Source: CAWAMR01 sp963783095 (GTDB lineage Bacteria; Planctomycetota; Planctomycetia; Gemmatales; Gemmataceae). From it: a stretch of 64,000 nucleotides of DNA. The position numbers and the translations under genes are program-made. This document shows positions 19,750-26,953 of the stretch, one piece after another. Position 1 is the first letter of the stretch, and each line of letters begins with the position of its first letter. Location: contig CAWAMR010000002.1 in NCBI GenBank assembly GCA_963783095.1, positions 744,001 through 808,000 of the forward strand, given 5' to 3'. Under the pieces are notes generated by a model. The model searched no databases. It was not told the origin of the DNA and was given only the letters and a program-made list of their open reading frames with translations.

Positions 19750-20124
19750 TCAACACGAATCCTTGGGTAATTCCAGGCGGCAGCAGCCGAGGTTTAGACA
19801 TTCTTTGGGAATGCCGGCTTCAACCGCTTCCTCGAGAACACCGGGGCGCAGCGAGTACCACACGAAGCGTCCCTTTTTACGGCCCTGGACCAGATGAGCA
19901 GTGCGCAGCACAGTCAGATGATGGGAGACATTGACGGCCGGGATCGCCAGCATGTCGGTGATTTCGGTGACATTATGGGCACCATCGGCAAGAAAGCGAA
20001 CGATCTTGAGCCGTTCCGGAGCTGCCAGAGCACCCAGAAGTTCAGCACAACGACGGGGTTGGAGAGGATCCTTTGGCACTGGACATCGGTTGGTTGCTGG
20101 GACCATGTTCAACAGGTGACGCAA
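19750..20124 (-). CDS. ArsR-family transcriptional regulator
   Basis: A 124-residue (118 if the second Met at 20106 is used) winged-helix protein: LLGALAAPERLKIVRFLADG, then HNVTEITDMLAIPAVNVSHH and LTVLRTAHLVQGRKKGRFVWYSL, the typical ArsR recognition helix and wing. The C-terminus is Cys-rich (ECLNLGCCRLELPKDSC), so a metal or redox signal is possible. It lies 19 bases upstream of pncB on the same strand and may control the NAD genes; this link is positional only. Confidence 0.85.
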   Translation of the reverse strand: MRHLLNMVPATNRCPVPKDPLQPRRCAELLGALAAPERLKIVRFLADGAHNVTEITDMLAIPAVNVSHHLTVLRTAHLVQGRKKGRFVWYSLRPGVLEEAVEAGIPKECLNLGCCRLELPKDSC

Positions 20125-20209
20125 AATTGATTCTATCGTTCATCCGGTCCGATTCAAAGAAGAGCACTCAGGAACTCAGGAACAAGCACTGATCAGCGAA
20201 CCCTACGGA

Positions 20210-20467
20210 TCAACCAACTAACCAAACGCGGAGAACTCGGACCTTCTTGTCGTCTTCAACGATCTCGAACTCGATCCCAAGTGGATGCCCAATGGCGACC
20301 CGAACCGCAAGCAAGGCGCGAGATTCGCCAAGGTTTCTCGGATCATATTTTAGGGCCGTATCGAGTCGGTGTGACGCGACAGTGACAGCATTTCGATCAC
20401 TCGCTGCGAGCCAGCTTGCTCCTAAGCCATCCTCGGCCTCTTGCGTCCAGGTAACGCTGTAGTTCAC
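20210..20467 (-). CDS. RelE/ParE-like toxin candidate
   Basis: An 85-residue protein with the size and secondary-structure pattern of RelE/ParE toxins: SVTWTQEAEDGLGASWLAAS, a central basic region, and the hydrophobic C-terminal strand KKVRVLRVWLVG. Its start overlaps the stop of the upstream antitoxin-like gene by 4 bases (ATGA at 20464-20467), a common arrangement for such pairs. ParE-type toxins attack gyrase and RelE-type toxins cut mRNA; which applies here cannot be seen. Confidence 0.6.
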   Translation of the reverse strand: MNYSVTWTQEAEDGLGASWLAASDRNAVTVASHRLDTALKYDPRNLGESRALLAVRVAIGHPLGIEFEIVEDDKKVRVLRVWLVG

Positions 20468-20718
20468 GGTCCATACCTTTCGTGGATCCGTTTCCAGACC
20501 TCGGAAAGAGGTAAACCATCGGGTTGCTTTCTGGCTTCCTCGATTTCTTCATCCGTGAATGGCGATTTTACTCCGGGAGGCAGTTTTCCGAACGAGACGG
20601 TCTCGACGGTCTTCACTGGATCGCCGGTTGGTCCCTCAAAGATAATCTGACCTTCGGCAGCGGCCAGCTTGGCACGAAGTTCGGGGTCGATTATCACGAT
20701 TTTGGTCACGGAGATCAT
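20464..20718 (-). CDS. Antitoxin-like protein, copy 1
   Basis: An 84-residue acidic protein starting at ATG 20718 after AAGGAGCGAGC. The N-terminal 60 residues (ISVTKIVIIDPELRAKLAAA...GDPVKTVETV) are nearly identical to the gene 80 bases upstream. The C-terminus (DEEIEEARKQPDGLPLSEVW) resembles the toxin-binding tail of planctomycete and cyanobacterial antitoxins. It is coupled to the RelE/ParE-like gene by a 4-base overlap. Confidence 0.6.
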   Translation of the reverse strand: MISVTKIVIIDPELRAKLAAAEGQIIFEGPTGDPVKTVETVSFGKLPPGVKSPFTDEEIEEARKQPDGLPLSEVWKRIHERYGP

Positions 20719-20797
20719 TGCTCGCTCCTTAGGGTTCAACTCTTCCCATCATATTCGCATCGGCGGAGGATTGTAGCACGCGTGGTTCCCGTATGCC

Positions 20798-21055
20798 TCA
20801 TTTCCACTCACCGCGCTCGACCCGCTTCCAGAACTCACTGAGAGTGATGCCACTGTCCGGTTCTTTTCGCGCTTTCTCGATTTCCTCGTCGGTGAACGGC
20901 GACTTCACGCCAGGTGGGAGCTTGCCGAATGCTACCGTTTCAACGGTCTTCACCGGATCGCCCGTAGGACCCTCGAAGATGATTTGACCCTCGGCCGCGG
21001 CCAGCTTGGCGCGAAGTTCGGGATCGGCAATCACGATTTTGGTCACCGAGATCAT
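20798..21055 (-). CDS. Antitoxin-like protein, copy 2
   Basis: An 85-residue paralogue of the antitoxin at 20464 (first 60 residues nearly identical; tail DSGITLSEFWKRVERGEW differs). GGAG precedes ATG 21055. It has no own toxin and is preceded, two bases away, by a 27-codon ORF. It is likely a tandem duplicate in which the second toxin was lost. Confidence 0.6.
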   Translation of the reverse strand: MISVTKIVIADPELRAKLAAAEGQIIFEGPTGDPVKTVETVAFGKLPPGVKSPFTDEEIEKARKEPDSGITLSEFWKRVERGEWK

Positions 21056-21057
21056 TA

Positions 21058-21141
21058 CTAGCTCCGTAATTGGGAATCAACGACATCGGAAGCCGTTCGC
21101 AACTTCTCGGGCAGCGACGCATCCAACAACAGACGAGACAT
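21058..21141 (-). CDS. 27-residue ORF ahead of the antitoxin operon
   Basis: An ORF with the strongest ribosome site of the region (GGAGGAATTCCTATG) that starts at 21141 and ends TAG 21058-21060, two bases before the next ATG. It reads MSRLLLDASLPEKLRTASDV and then VDSQLRS. The opening resembles short planctomycete antitoxin-like proteins, so it may be a truncated member or a translation-coupling leader. Confidence 0.45.
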   Translation of the reverse strand: MSRLLLDASLPEKLRTASDVVDSQLRS

Positions 21142-21369
21142 AGGAATTCCTCCAGGAAAGATCGTTTGATTCTATCATATCACGCACTCGGTCGGAAGTA
21201 CCAAGCTGCGAGCTAGCCAATCTAACTTCCCTTGACACCGGACATCGATTCCCGCACGCTATGACAGTGGGTGGGGTGTTTCAAGACGATGAGGGAGATT
21301 GCGTTTACGCAGTTTTCCTGATCTCTCCGAGGTTACCTCGGGGGAGCGATTAGATTCCGATATGACCCT

Positions 21370-21408
21370 GCACGAGCGGCGCTGCGCTATGCGCAGAATC
21401 GCTCGTGC
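21370..21408 (+). other. Long hairpin just upstream of the reverse transcriptase
   Basis: The outer stem GCACGAGCG (21370-21378) pairs perfectly with CGCTCGTGC (21400-21408), and an inner stem CTGCGC (21382-21387) pairs with GCGCAG (21391-21396). It lies 38 bases before the ATG at 21446. If that ATG is the real start, this is a structured non-coding leader and a candidate part of a template RNA; if translation begins at 21299 or 21362 it is coding sequence. Confidence 0.5.
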
Positions 21409-21445
21409 CTCACGAGACGGGTTGGGACTCCCCACTCATTTTTCT

Positions 21446-22789
21446 ATGAGACCAATACCATTCATTGCGCGAAACCTTGCCGCTGCATTTCTCGACGGGG
21501 CATGGTCGAAGGAAGCCATATTGCAGCGGGCGGTGCTGGCTTGTGGCCGCAAGACTCGTTGGATCACGCTGCTGGTCAATCGGGTTCTCAAAGCATTTCC
21601 GGAATCTTCGAGTCAGCGCACGCAAGAGCCGATCGCCAGATTTATTGAGGCCCAGCCGATCTTTCGCAAAGCCGTCCGGTCTTATCTTCCCGAAGAAGGC
21701 TGTGCGTTCCATCAACTGTTTTGGGTGACGCCAACCATGTCACCCAGACCAGGCGCTCCCGAATCCTGGCAAGTTCCACCTCTCACAACCTCGACCGCTC
21801 TGGCCAACTGGCTGAATCTGAAACCCGCCCAGCTCGACTGGTTCGCCGATTGTCACGGCTTCGAGGCCAAACTGCCGGAGGGATCGCTTCGCCACTACAT
21901 GTATCGCTGGATTGCGAAACGAGCGCGGAAGTATCGGCTCCTGGAAATCCCGAAACCCCGGCTCAAGAGTTTTCAGCGTCAAATCCTGCACGAGATTTTG
22001 GATCGTATCCCCTGCCATGATGCCGTGCATGGCTTTCGCAAGGGTCGATCGATTGTTACCTATGCCGGGCCTCATTGCGGGCAGCGCATCGTCGTTCGCT
22101 TCGATCTGCGAAACTTCTTTCCTTCGATCCCAAGCTCGCGGATTCATGCGATTTTCAAGACCGCCGGCTATCCCACCAATGTTGCCAGGCTATTGACCGG
22201 CCTGTGTACTGGTGTTGTTCCCGGCGCTGTCTTGGATGCCCGTCCCGGCGAAAGACCAACTTCATCCGTTTCGGCAGAAGAGGAACTCTTTCGCGTTCCC
22301 CATTTGCCGCAAGGCGCGCCGACATCACCGGCGCTGGCGAACCTCTGTGCCTATCGACTCGATTGCCGGCTCCAGGGACTGGCCCAGTCACTCGACGCTC
22401 GGTATACGCGCTATGCGGATGACCTGGCGTTTTCGGGCGGCGAGAAACTGGAACGAGCCGTGCGCCGGCTTGAAGTTGAAGTCTGCACGATCGCGCTGGA
22501 GGAAGGATTTGAACTCCACTTGCGCAAGTCGCGGTTCATGCGGCAAGGAGTTCGCCAACAACTGGTGGGAGTGGTGCTCAATGCTCATCCCAATATTCGC
22601 CGCGATGAATACGATCGACTGAAAGCGATCCTGCACAACTGCGTTCGCTTTGGACCAGCTTCTCAGAATCGTGAAGGGCATGCAGACTTTCGGTCGCACT
22701 TACTCGGACGAATCGCTCATCTGGCCATGCTGAATCTGCAACGGGGAGAGAAACTGCGAAAGCTTTTTGAGAGAATGGTATGGGAATAG
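21446..22789 (+). CDS. Retron-like reverse transcriptase
   Basis: A stand-alone reverse transcriptase of 447 residues from ATG 21446; the frame is open from 21299. Catalytic motifs are intact: a VVRFDLRNFFPSI block (RT motif with the first Asp), HLPQGAPTSPALANL (motif B) and YTRYADDLAFSG with YADD encoded at 22412-22423. AGPH at 22064-22075 resembles the NAxxH motif of retron enzymes, and QLVGVVLNA stands where retrons have VTG. There is no maturase X domain, endonuclease or integrase, so it is not a normal group II intron protein. About 180 residues precede the RT core. I recognise it as a type common in planctomycetes. No effector gene is adjacent; the toxin-antitoxin operon is divergent. 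Confidence 0.8.
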   Translation: MRPIPFIARNLAAAFLDGAWSKEAILQRAVLACGRKTRWITLLVNRVLKAFPESSSQRTQEPIARFIEAQPIFRKAVRSYLPEEGCAFHQLFWVTPTMSPRPGAPESWQVPPLTTSTALANWLNLKPAQLDWFADCHGFEAKLPEGSLRHYMYRWIAKRARKYRLLEIPKPRLKSFQRQILHEILDRIPCHDAVHGFRKGRSIVTYAGPHCGQRIVVRFDLRNFFPSIPSSRIHAIFKTAGYPTNVARLLTGLCTGVVPGAVLDARPGERPTSSVSAEEELFRVPHLPQGAPTSPALANLCAYRLDCRLQGLAQSLDARYTRYADDLAFSGGEKLERAVRRLEVEVCTIALEEGFELHLRKSRFMRQGVRQQLVGVVLNAHPNIRRDEYDRLKAILHNCVRFGPASQNREGHADFRSHLLGRIAHLAMLNLQRGEKLRKLFERMVWE

Positions 22790-22800
22790 GTCCGGCGATC

Positions 22801-22872
22801 CCCGCGTTCTGTGCGAACGCGGCTACACTCCAGAAGCTCCTCGCCTGTAGCCGCGTTCGCACAAAACGCGGG
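22801..22872. repeat. Inverted repeat, CCGCGTTC family
   Basis: Arms 22801-22827 and 22846-22872 match in 26 of 27 positions. It lies 11 bases after the reverse transcriptase stop and belongs to the same sequence family as the tandem array at 26598-26835. Confidence 0.85.
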
Positions 22873-22991
22873 CTGCGTCGCGTCTAGCGAGAAGTCTCGG
22901 ATTTACTGTCGTAATTCGACATCCGGCAGAGTACAATCCAATCATGTTTTAATCCCGGTTGTTTCATTAAACCGAAGGAGTGTTGAAAGCA

Positions 22992-23864
22992 ATGTCTACG
23001 AGCAACTTCAAAAAGGCCTTCGCGCTATTGGTGGCGATTGGCATGTTTGGAACCGGTTGGAGTGTTTTTCGATCCGAGGCGGTTCCGCAAGACAAGCCCG
23101 TCGAGAAACCGAAGCCCGACACCAAGGACAAACCCGTCGAAAAAGTGAATCCGGAGCCGAAAACGCCGCCCAAAGAGGGCCGGCTCAAGGAAGAAAGCAT
23201 CAACCTCCCCAAGACCCAGGCTCCAACGCAGGTGCTGGCCAGTATTGACAAGGACGGCAAGCTGGTCGTCAAGATGGCCGTCATGGTATTTATTCCCCCC
23301 AAACAACCAAACCCTCCTCCTGGAATTGGCGGAGCACCGATGTTCCCTGCCAGAATTGTTGTGGGACCACCCGGAGTGATGATGCCTTTTGCGCCTGGAG
23401 GGTTTGGCGGATTTGGCGGCCCGGGAGGTGGAAACTTCGGCGGCGGAAAGCTTGTCTGGGAGTATCAGCCACAAACATACGACTTGAAAGAAGTCGAAGT
23501 GCTCGACACCAAGGGAAAAACAATCGATGCTGCTGAAGTGGCCAAGCTCCTGAAAGAAGAGACCGTTGCCCTCGCTTCGATGCCGGGCCAGAAGGTGGAC
23601 CCGCTTCACCTGCGCCTTGTCAAAGAGGGGACACTGGTCTTCAACCTGCCGATGCCGCAACCGATGGTCGGTTTCCCGGGTTTTGGATTCCCGCAACCGC
23701 CGCTACCACCGGCATTTCCGAAGCCACCTGTGCTCCCGAAGCCACCGGCATTCCCGCAGCCACCTGTGCTCCCGAAGCCACCGGCATTCCCCAAAGGGTT
23801 CCCGCAGCCACAACCTCGCCCCGTCCCGCCCGCCGATCAACCGCCTCCACCGGCCTCCCGGTAG
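22992..23864 (+). CDS. Exported proline- and glycine-rich protein
   Basis: A 290-residue protein starting at ATG 22992, with AAGGAG 15 bases upstream. A signal or anchor (about residues 8-28) is followed by a Lys/Pro-rich linker, a Gly-rich segment (GGFGGFGGPGGGNFGGG) and a C-terminus of near-perfect repeats of the type PPAFPKPPVLPK. Between them lies a small mixed domain (YDLKEVEVLDTKGKTIDAAE). The low-complexity regions suggest a surface or envelope role; no function can be assigned. A terminator follows 124 bases downstream. Confidence 0.7.
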   Translation: MSTSNFKKAFALLVAIGMFGTGWSVFRSEAVPQDKPVEKPKPDTKDKPVEKVNPEPKTPPKEGRLKEESINLPKTQAPTQVLASIDKDGKLVVKMAVMVFIPPKQPNPPPGIGGAPMFPARIVVGPPGVMMPFAPGGFGGFGGPGGGNFGGGKLVWEYQPQTYDLKEVEVLDTKGKTIDAAEVAKLLKEETVALASMPGQKVDPLHLRLVKEGTLVFNLPMPQPMVGFPGFGFPQPPLPPAFPKPPVLPKPPAFPQPPVLPKPPAFPKGFPQPQPRPVPPADQPPPPASR

Positions 23865-23987
23865 TTCCGGGCCGGAGGACAGAGAAGCACGTCAGAGGAC
23901 AGAGCCCTTCTGACCTCTGACCTTGTCGAACCGTAAATAGTGGTGTAAGATGCAAACATATAACCCCAGGGATAGCACCCCTGGACT

Positions 23988-24023
23988 AACGCCTCGGCCA
24001 AAAGTCGAGGCGTTCTCTTTTTT
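23988..24023 (+). terminator. Rho-independent terminator
   Basis: AACGCCTCG (23988-23996) pairs perfectly with CGAGGCGTT (24006-24014), then CTCTTTTTT. It serves the plus-strand gene ending at 23864; the kinase gene converges from the other side. Confidence 0.8.
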
Positions 24024-24055
24024 GTATCTTCATTCAAATTGAAATGTTGCGATCA

Positions 24056-26425
24056 CTACTCATTCAGGTCGACAACCTCGAATTGCCCCGATTTGCTCAA
24101 TTGGGTGCCCCACACCTTATGCGAGGCTTGGTGTTCCGAGGGACGAAACGTGATGGGTGAGCCTGTCCCCAAATCGAAGTTCTGGATCGTTTCCAGGGCA
24201 TCGATCACCTTTTCCGGCGTCGGATTGCTCCCCGCCCTCTTGATTCCTTCCGCCAGGATCACGGCATCGATGTAGCCTTCCAGCGAGGTAAAGGTCGGGC
24301 GCTCGGCCGGGAAATATTGCTTCAATAACTCACGGTATTTCAAGACCAGCGATGCTCCCGAATCGATCGGAGGCACTACCTGAGTCACGATCACTCCCTC
24401 GGCATAGTTCGGCCCCGATTCCCTCAATTCTTCCGCAAGCGCCAGGCTCCCCACGAAGGACACGTTCGTAAAGATAATGTCTCTACCGGCATCCTTGATC
24501 TTCCGGATAAATTCCGCAGCAGGGTTATACACAGCCACCATGACCACAGCCCGGATTTCCGGGTGGGCCAGGATGGTCTGGACAGCTGCCTTGATGTCCA
24601 TCGTGTTGCGCTCATAGCCGACGCGCACAATGTCCTTCGCGTCGCGGCCATATTTTTGCAGCGTTGCCGCAACGCCCTGAAAGCCGTCATCGCCATAACC
24701 GTCGTTCTGGGCAAAGACGGCCAACCTTTCCGGTCGCAGCCGATAATGGTCGAGCAAATACTTCACGATCGCCGAGGTCTCCTCCTTGTAACTGGCCCGA
24801 TAGTTGAAGATGTATCGGGAAGGAGGATCTTCCCGGAGCAACTGAGCACCGGTAAAGCCGCCGAAAAATAACAGCTTGTGTTCCTTGGCATAGGGCACCG
24901 TTTTCGCCGCGGTCGGGGTGCCTATATTGCCGATGACCGCAAAAACCTTGCGTTGTTCGTTCAGCTCCTTCATGTTGGCCAGTGCTTTGTCGGGTTCATA
25001 GCCGTCATCGAGCGCTACCAGCTTGATCTTTCGTCCGCCGATTCCTCCCTGGTCGTTGAGATTCTTCAGGCAGGTCTCGATGCCCACGTTCATATCCCGG
25101 CCCAGTTCGCGCGAAGAACCACTGAATGGGCCGGTCATTCCCAGCAGAATTTCAGAATCCTCGGAGAAGAAGAAATGACGGGCCAAGAGGCCTGCACCGG
25201 CCGCCCCTACTACTCCGATCGCTCCCAGCAGGAACTTACGGCGAGATTGCGCGGGCGGCTTCCAAGGGATACCCGGTTTTCCCGGCATAGGGTGCAACGG
25301 AACGCCCATCTCCAAAGCGATTCCTTCAATTCTTTCGACGACCTCATCGGTACTGGGTCGATCCGCAGGCTGTTTCGCCAACAGCTGGAGGATCAGGGCG
25401 TTGAGGGCACTGGGAATCTGCGGATTGCGCTTCTGCGGTGGTACGGGTGCATTGACTCTTGCCGACATCAGCAGCGCGAGCGGAGTATCCGCCATGAATG
25501 GCACGTCCCCGGTGGTGAGTTCGTACATCACACAACCCAGACTGTAGAGATCGCATTGGGCATCGACGGGAAGTCCTTCCGCCTGCTCGGGTGCCATGTA
25601 GGCTGGAGTACCGAGAACCAAGCCCGGCTTCGTTACGTAAGAAGAGAGCTTGGAAGTGCGCGCCAGGCCGAAATCGAGAATCTTGACCCGGCCCGTCGGG
25701 CTTTCGAGCCAGATATTCGATGGCTTGATGTCCCGATGAACCAGGCCGCTTCGATGAGCGGATTGCAGACCGAGCGCGATTTCAAGGCTCACACGCAGCG
25801 CTTCGGATAGACTGGATGGGCCTTTGCGCTTAAGCCAGGCAGCGAGTGGCTCACCGTGCAAATACTCCATGGCCAAATAGGGTACGTCCTTGATCGTGCC
25901 AACCTGGTAAACGGCGACAATATTATCGCTCTTGACTGCTGCCATGGCCCGGGCTTCGCGAAAAAAACGCTCCTGCGCTGCCGGGCCGTCATCGACCTCT
26001 TGAATCATGGCCTTGATCGCGACGGTTCGGTCAAGTTGCGTGTCGAGCGCCTCAAAGACTACCCCCATGCCGCCGCGACCGATGACACGAATAATCCGGT
26101 AATGTGCCAGCATCCCGAGGCTGCCCGGTTCCGATGCTTCGGTGAGGAACGCAAACGGGCGCTGGTTTGCAGCATGGATGTCCCCGCTGTCATTCCGAGG
26201 TGTCGATGCTTTCTGACCCGGGTTGGGAGTGGTTCGATCCAAAACGGTGCGAGCACTATCCACCGATGGATTGGGGGCCACCTCATCCAGGCGTGTGGGT
26301 GAATTCGGATCCATCGATACCGGATGCATTTTCTTCCCGCAAGACGGGCAGTCCGTTTCCGCCTCATTCGGAATACCTTCGCGCGACAGCTTCTGTCCGC
26401 AGTGAGCGCATTTCAATGCAACCAT
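24056..26425 (-). CDS. Ser/Thr protein kinase fused to a branched-chain amino acid-type binding domain
   Basis: A 789-residue receptor kinase. An N-terminal zinc ribbon (C6, C9, C26, C29) leads to a complete Hanks-type kinase domain: GRGGMG 116-121, K138, HRDIKPSN from 230, DFG 251-253, and a TPAYMAPEQ activation segment. A single membrane segment follows at about 397-420, preceded by SRRKF, and then a full periplasmic binding domain of the Leu/Ile/Val type from about 426 to the end (ILLGMTGPFSGSSRELGRDM, VFAVIGNIGTPTAAK). The kinase is cytoplasmic and the sensor is outside, so ligand binding could gate phosphorylation. ATG 26425 is supported by GAGGG upstream; longer starts lack support. The substrate proteins are unknown. 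Confidence 0.9.
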   Translation of the reverse strand: MVALKCAHCGQKLSREGIPNEAETDCPSCGKKMHPVSMDPNSPTRLDEVAPNPSVDSARTVLDRTTPNPGQKASTPRNDSGDIHAANQRPFAFLTEASEPGSLGMLAHYRIIRVIGRGGMGVVFEALDTQLDRTVAIKAMIQEVDDGPAAQERFFREARAMAAVKSDNIVAVYQVGTIKDVPYLAMEYLHGEPLAAWLKRKGPSSLSEALRVSLEIALGLQSAHRSGLVHRDIKPSNIWLESPTGRVKILDFGLARTSKLSSYVTKPGLVLGTPAYMAPEQAEGLPVDAQCDLYSLGCVMYELTTGDVPFMADTPLALLMSARVNAPVPPQKRNPQIPSALNALILQLLAKQPADRPSTDEVVERIEGIALEMGVPLHPMPGKPGIPWKPPAQSRRKFLLGAIGVVGAAGAGLLARHFFFSEDSEILLGMTGPFSGSSRELGRDMNVGIETCLKNLNDQGGIGGRKIKLVALDDGYEPDKALANMKELNEQRKVFAVIGNIGTPTAAKTVPYAKEHKLLFFGGFTGAQLLREDPPSRYIFNYRASYKEETSAIVKYLLDHYRLRPERLAVFAQNDGYGDDGFQGVAATLQKYGRDAKDIVRVGYERNTMDIKAAVQTILAHPEIRAVVMVAVYNPAAEFIRKIKDAGRDIIFTNVSFVGSLALAEELRESGPNYAEGVIVTQVVPPIDSGASLVLKYRELLKQYFPAERPTFTSLEGYIDAVILAEGIKRAGSNPTPEKVIDALETIQNFDLGTGSPITFRPSEHQASHKVWGTQLSKSGQFEVVDLNE

Positions 26426-26597
26426 CGGACCCTCGAAGTTGGGGAAGGGTTGAAGATTTGAGAGTTTGAGGATCAACCATCGTGGTTGTTGGAGCAAAGG
26501 GCAAATACCCTCCGATCCGCTGTTCAATTTATGTCGAATCGGCGAGATGGAAAGGTGCTGGTTTTTTGCCGGCAAGAAGAAAAAGCTACTGGCTTAC

Positions 26598-26835
26598 CCC
26601 GCGTTCTGCGCGAACGCGGCTACGGCGCAGGAAGTCGCTTCTCCGTAACCGCGTTCGCGCAGAACGCGGGGTGGGTCGGCGCAGGAAGTCACTTCTCCGT
26701 AGCCGCGTTCGCGCAGAACGCGGGGCGTCGGCGCAGGAAGTCGCTTCTCCGTAGCCGCGTTCGCGCAGAACGCGGGGTGCGTCGGCGCAGGAAGTCACTT
26801 CTCCGTAGCCGCGTTCGCGCAGAATGCGGGGTACG
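26598..26835. repeat. Tandem array of a 52-54 bp hairpin unit
   Basis: Four direct copies begin at 26624, 26678, 26730 and 26784 (period 54, 52, 54). Each unit holds GGCGCAGGAAGTC, a small GAAGT/ACTTC hairpin and the CCGCGTTC...GAACGCGG palindrome. A fifth half-unit at 26598-26620 is inverted. The array explains nearly half of the gene-free stretch 26426-26953; the remainder shows no gene. Confidence 0.9.
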
Positions 26836-26953
26836 TACCCGACCTTGGTTTCATCAGTCGTTTTGAAACTCGTCGGCCTCAAAAGGTGGGTCATCGTGAG
26901 GAACCGGTCCTGGTGTTCCTTGCATCGCGGCGGTATTTCTGTGGATGGGTTGT

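Noticed and set aside
21143..21298. Possible promoter TTGACA ... TATGAC ahead of the reverse transcriptase
   Set aside because: The spacer is about 22 bases, too long for a sigma-70 promoter.
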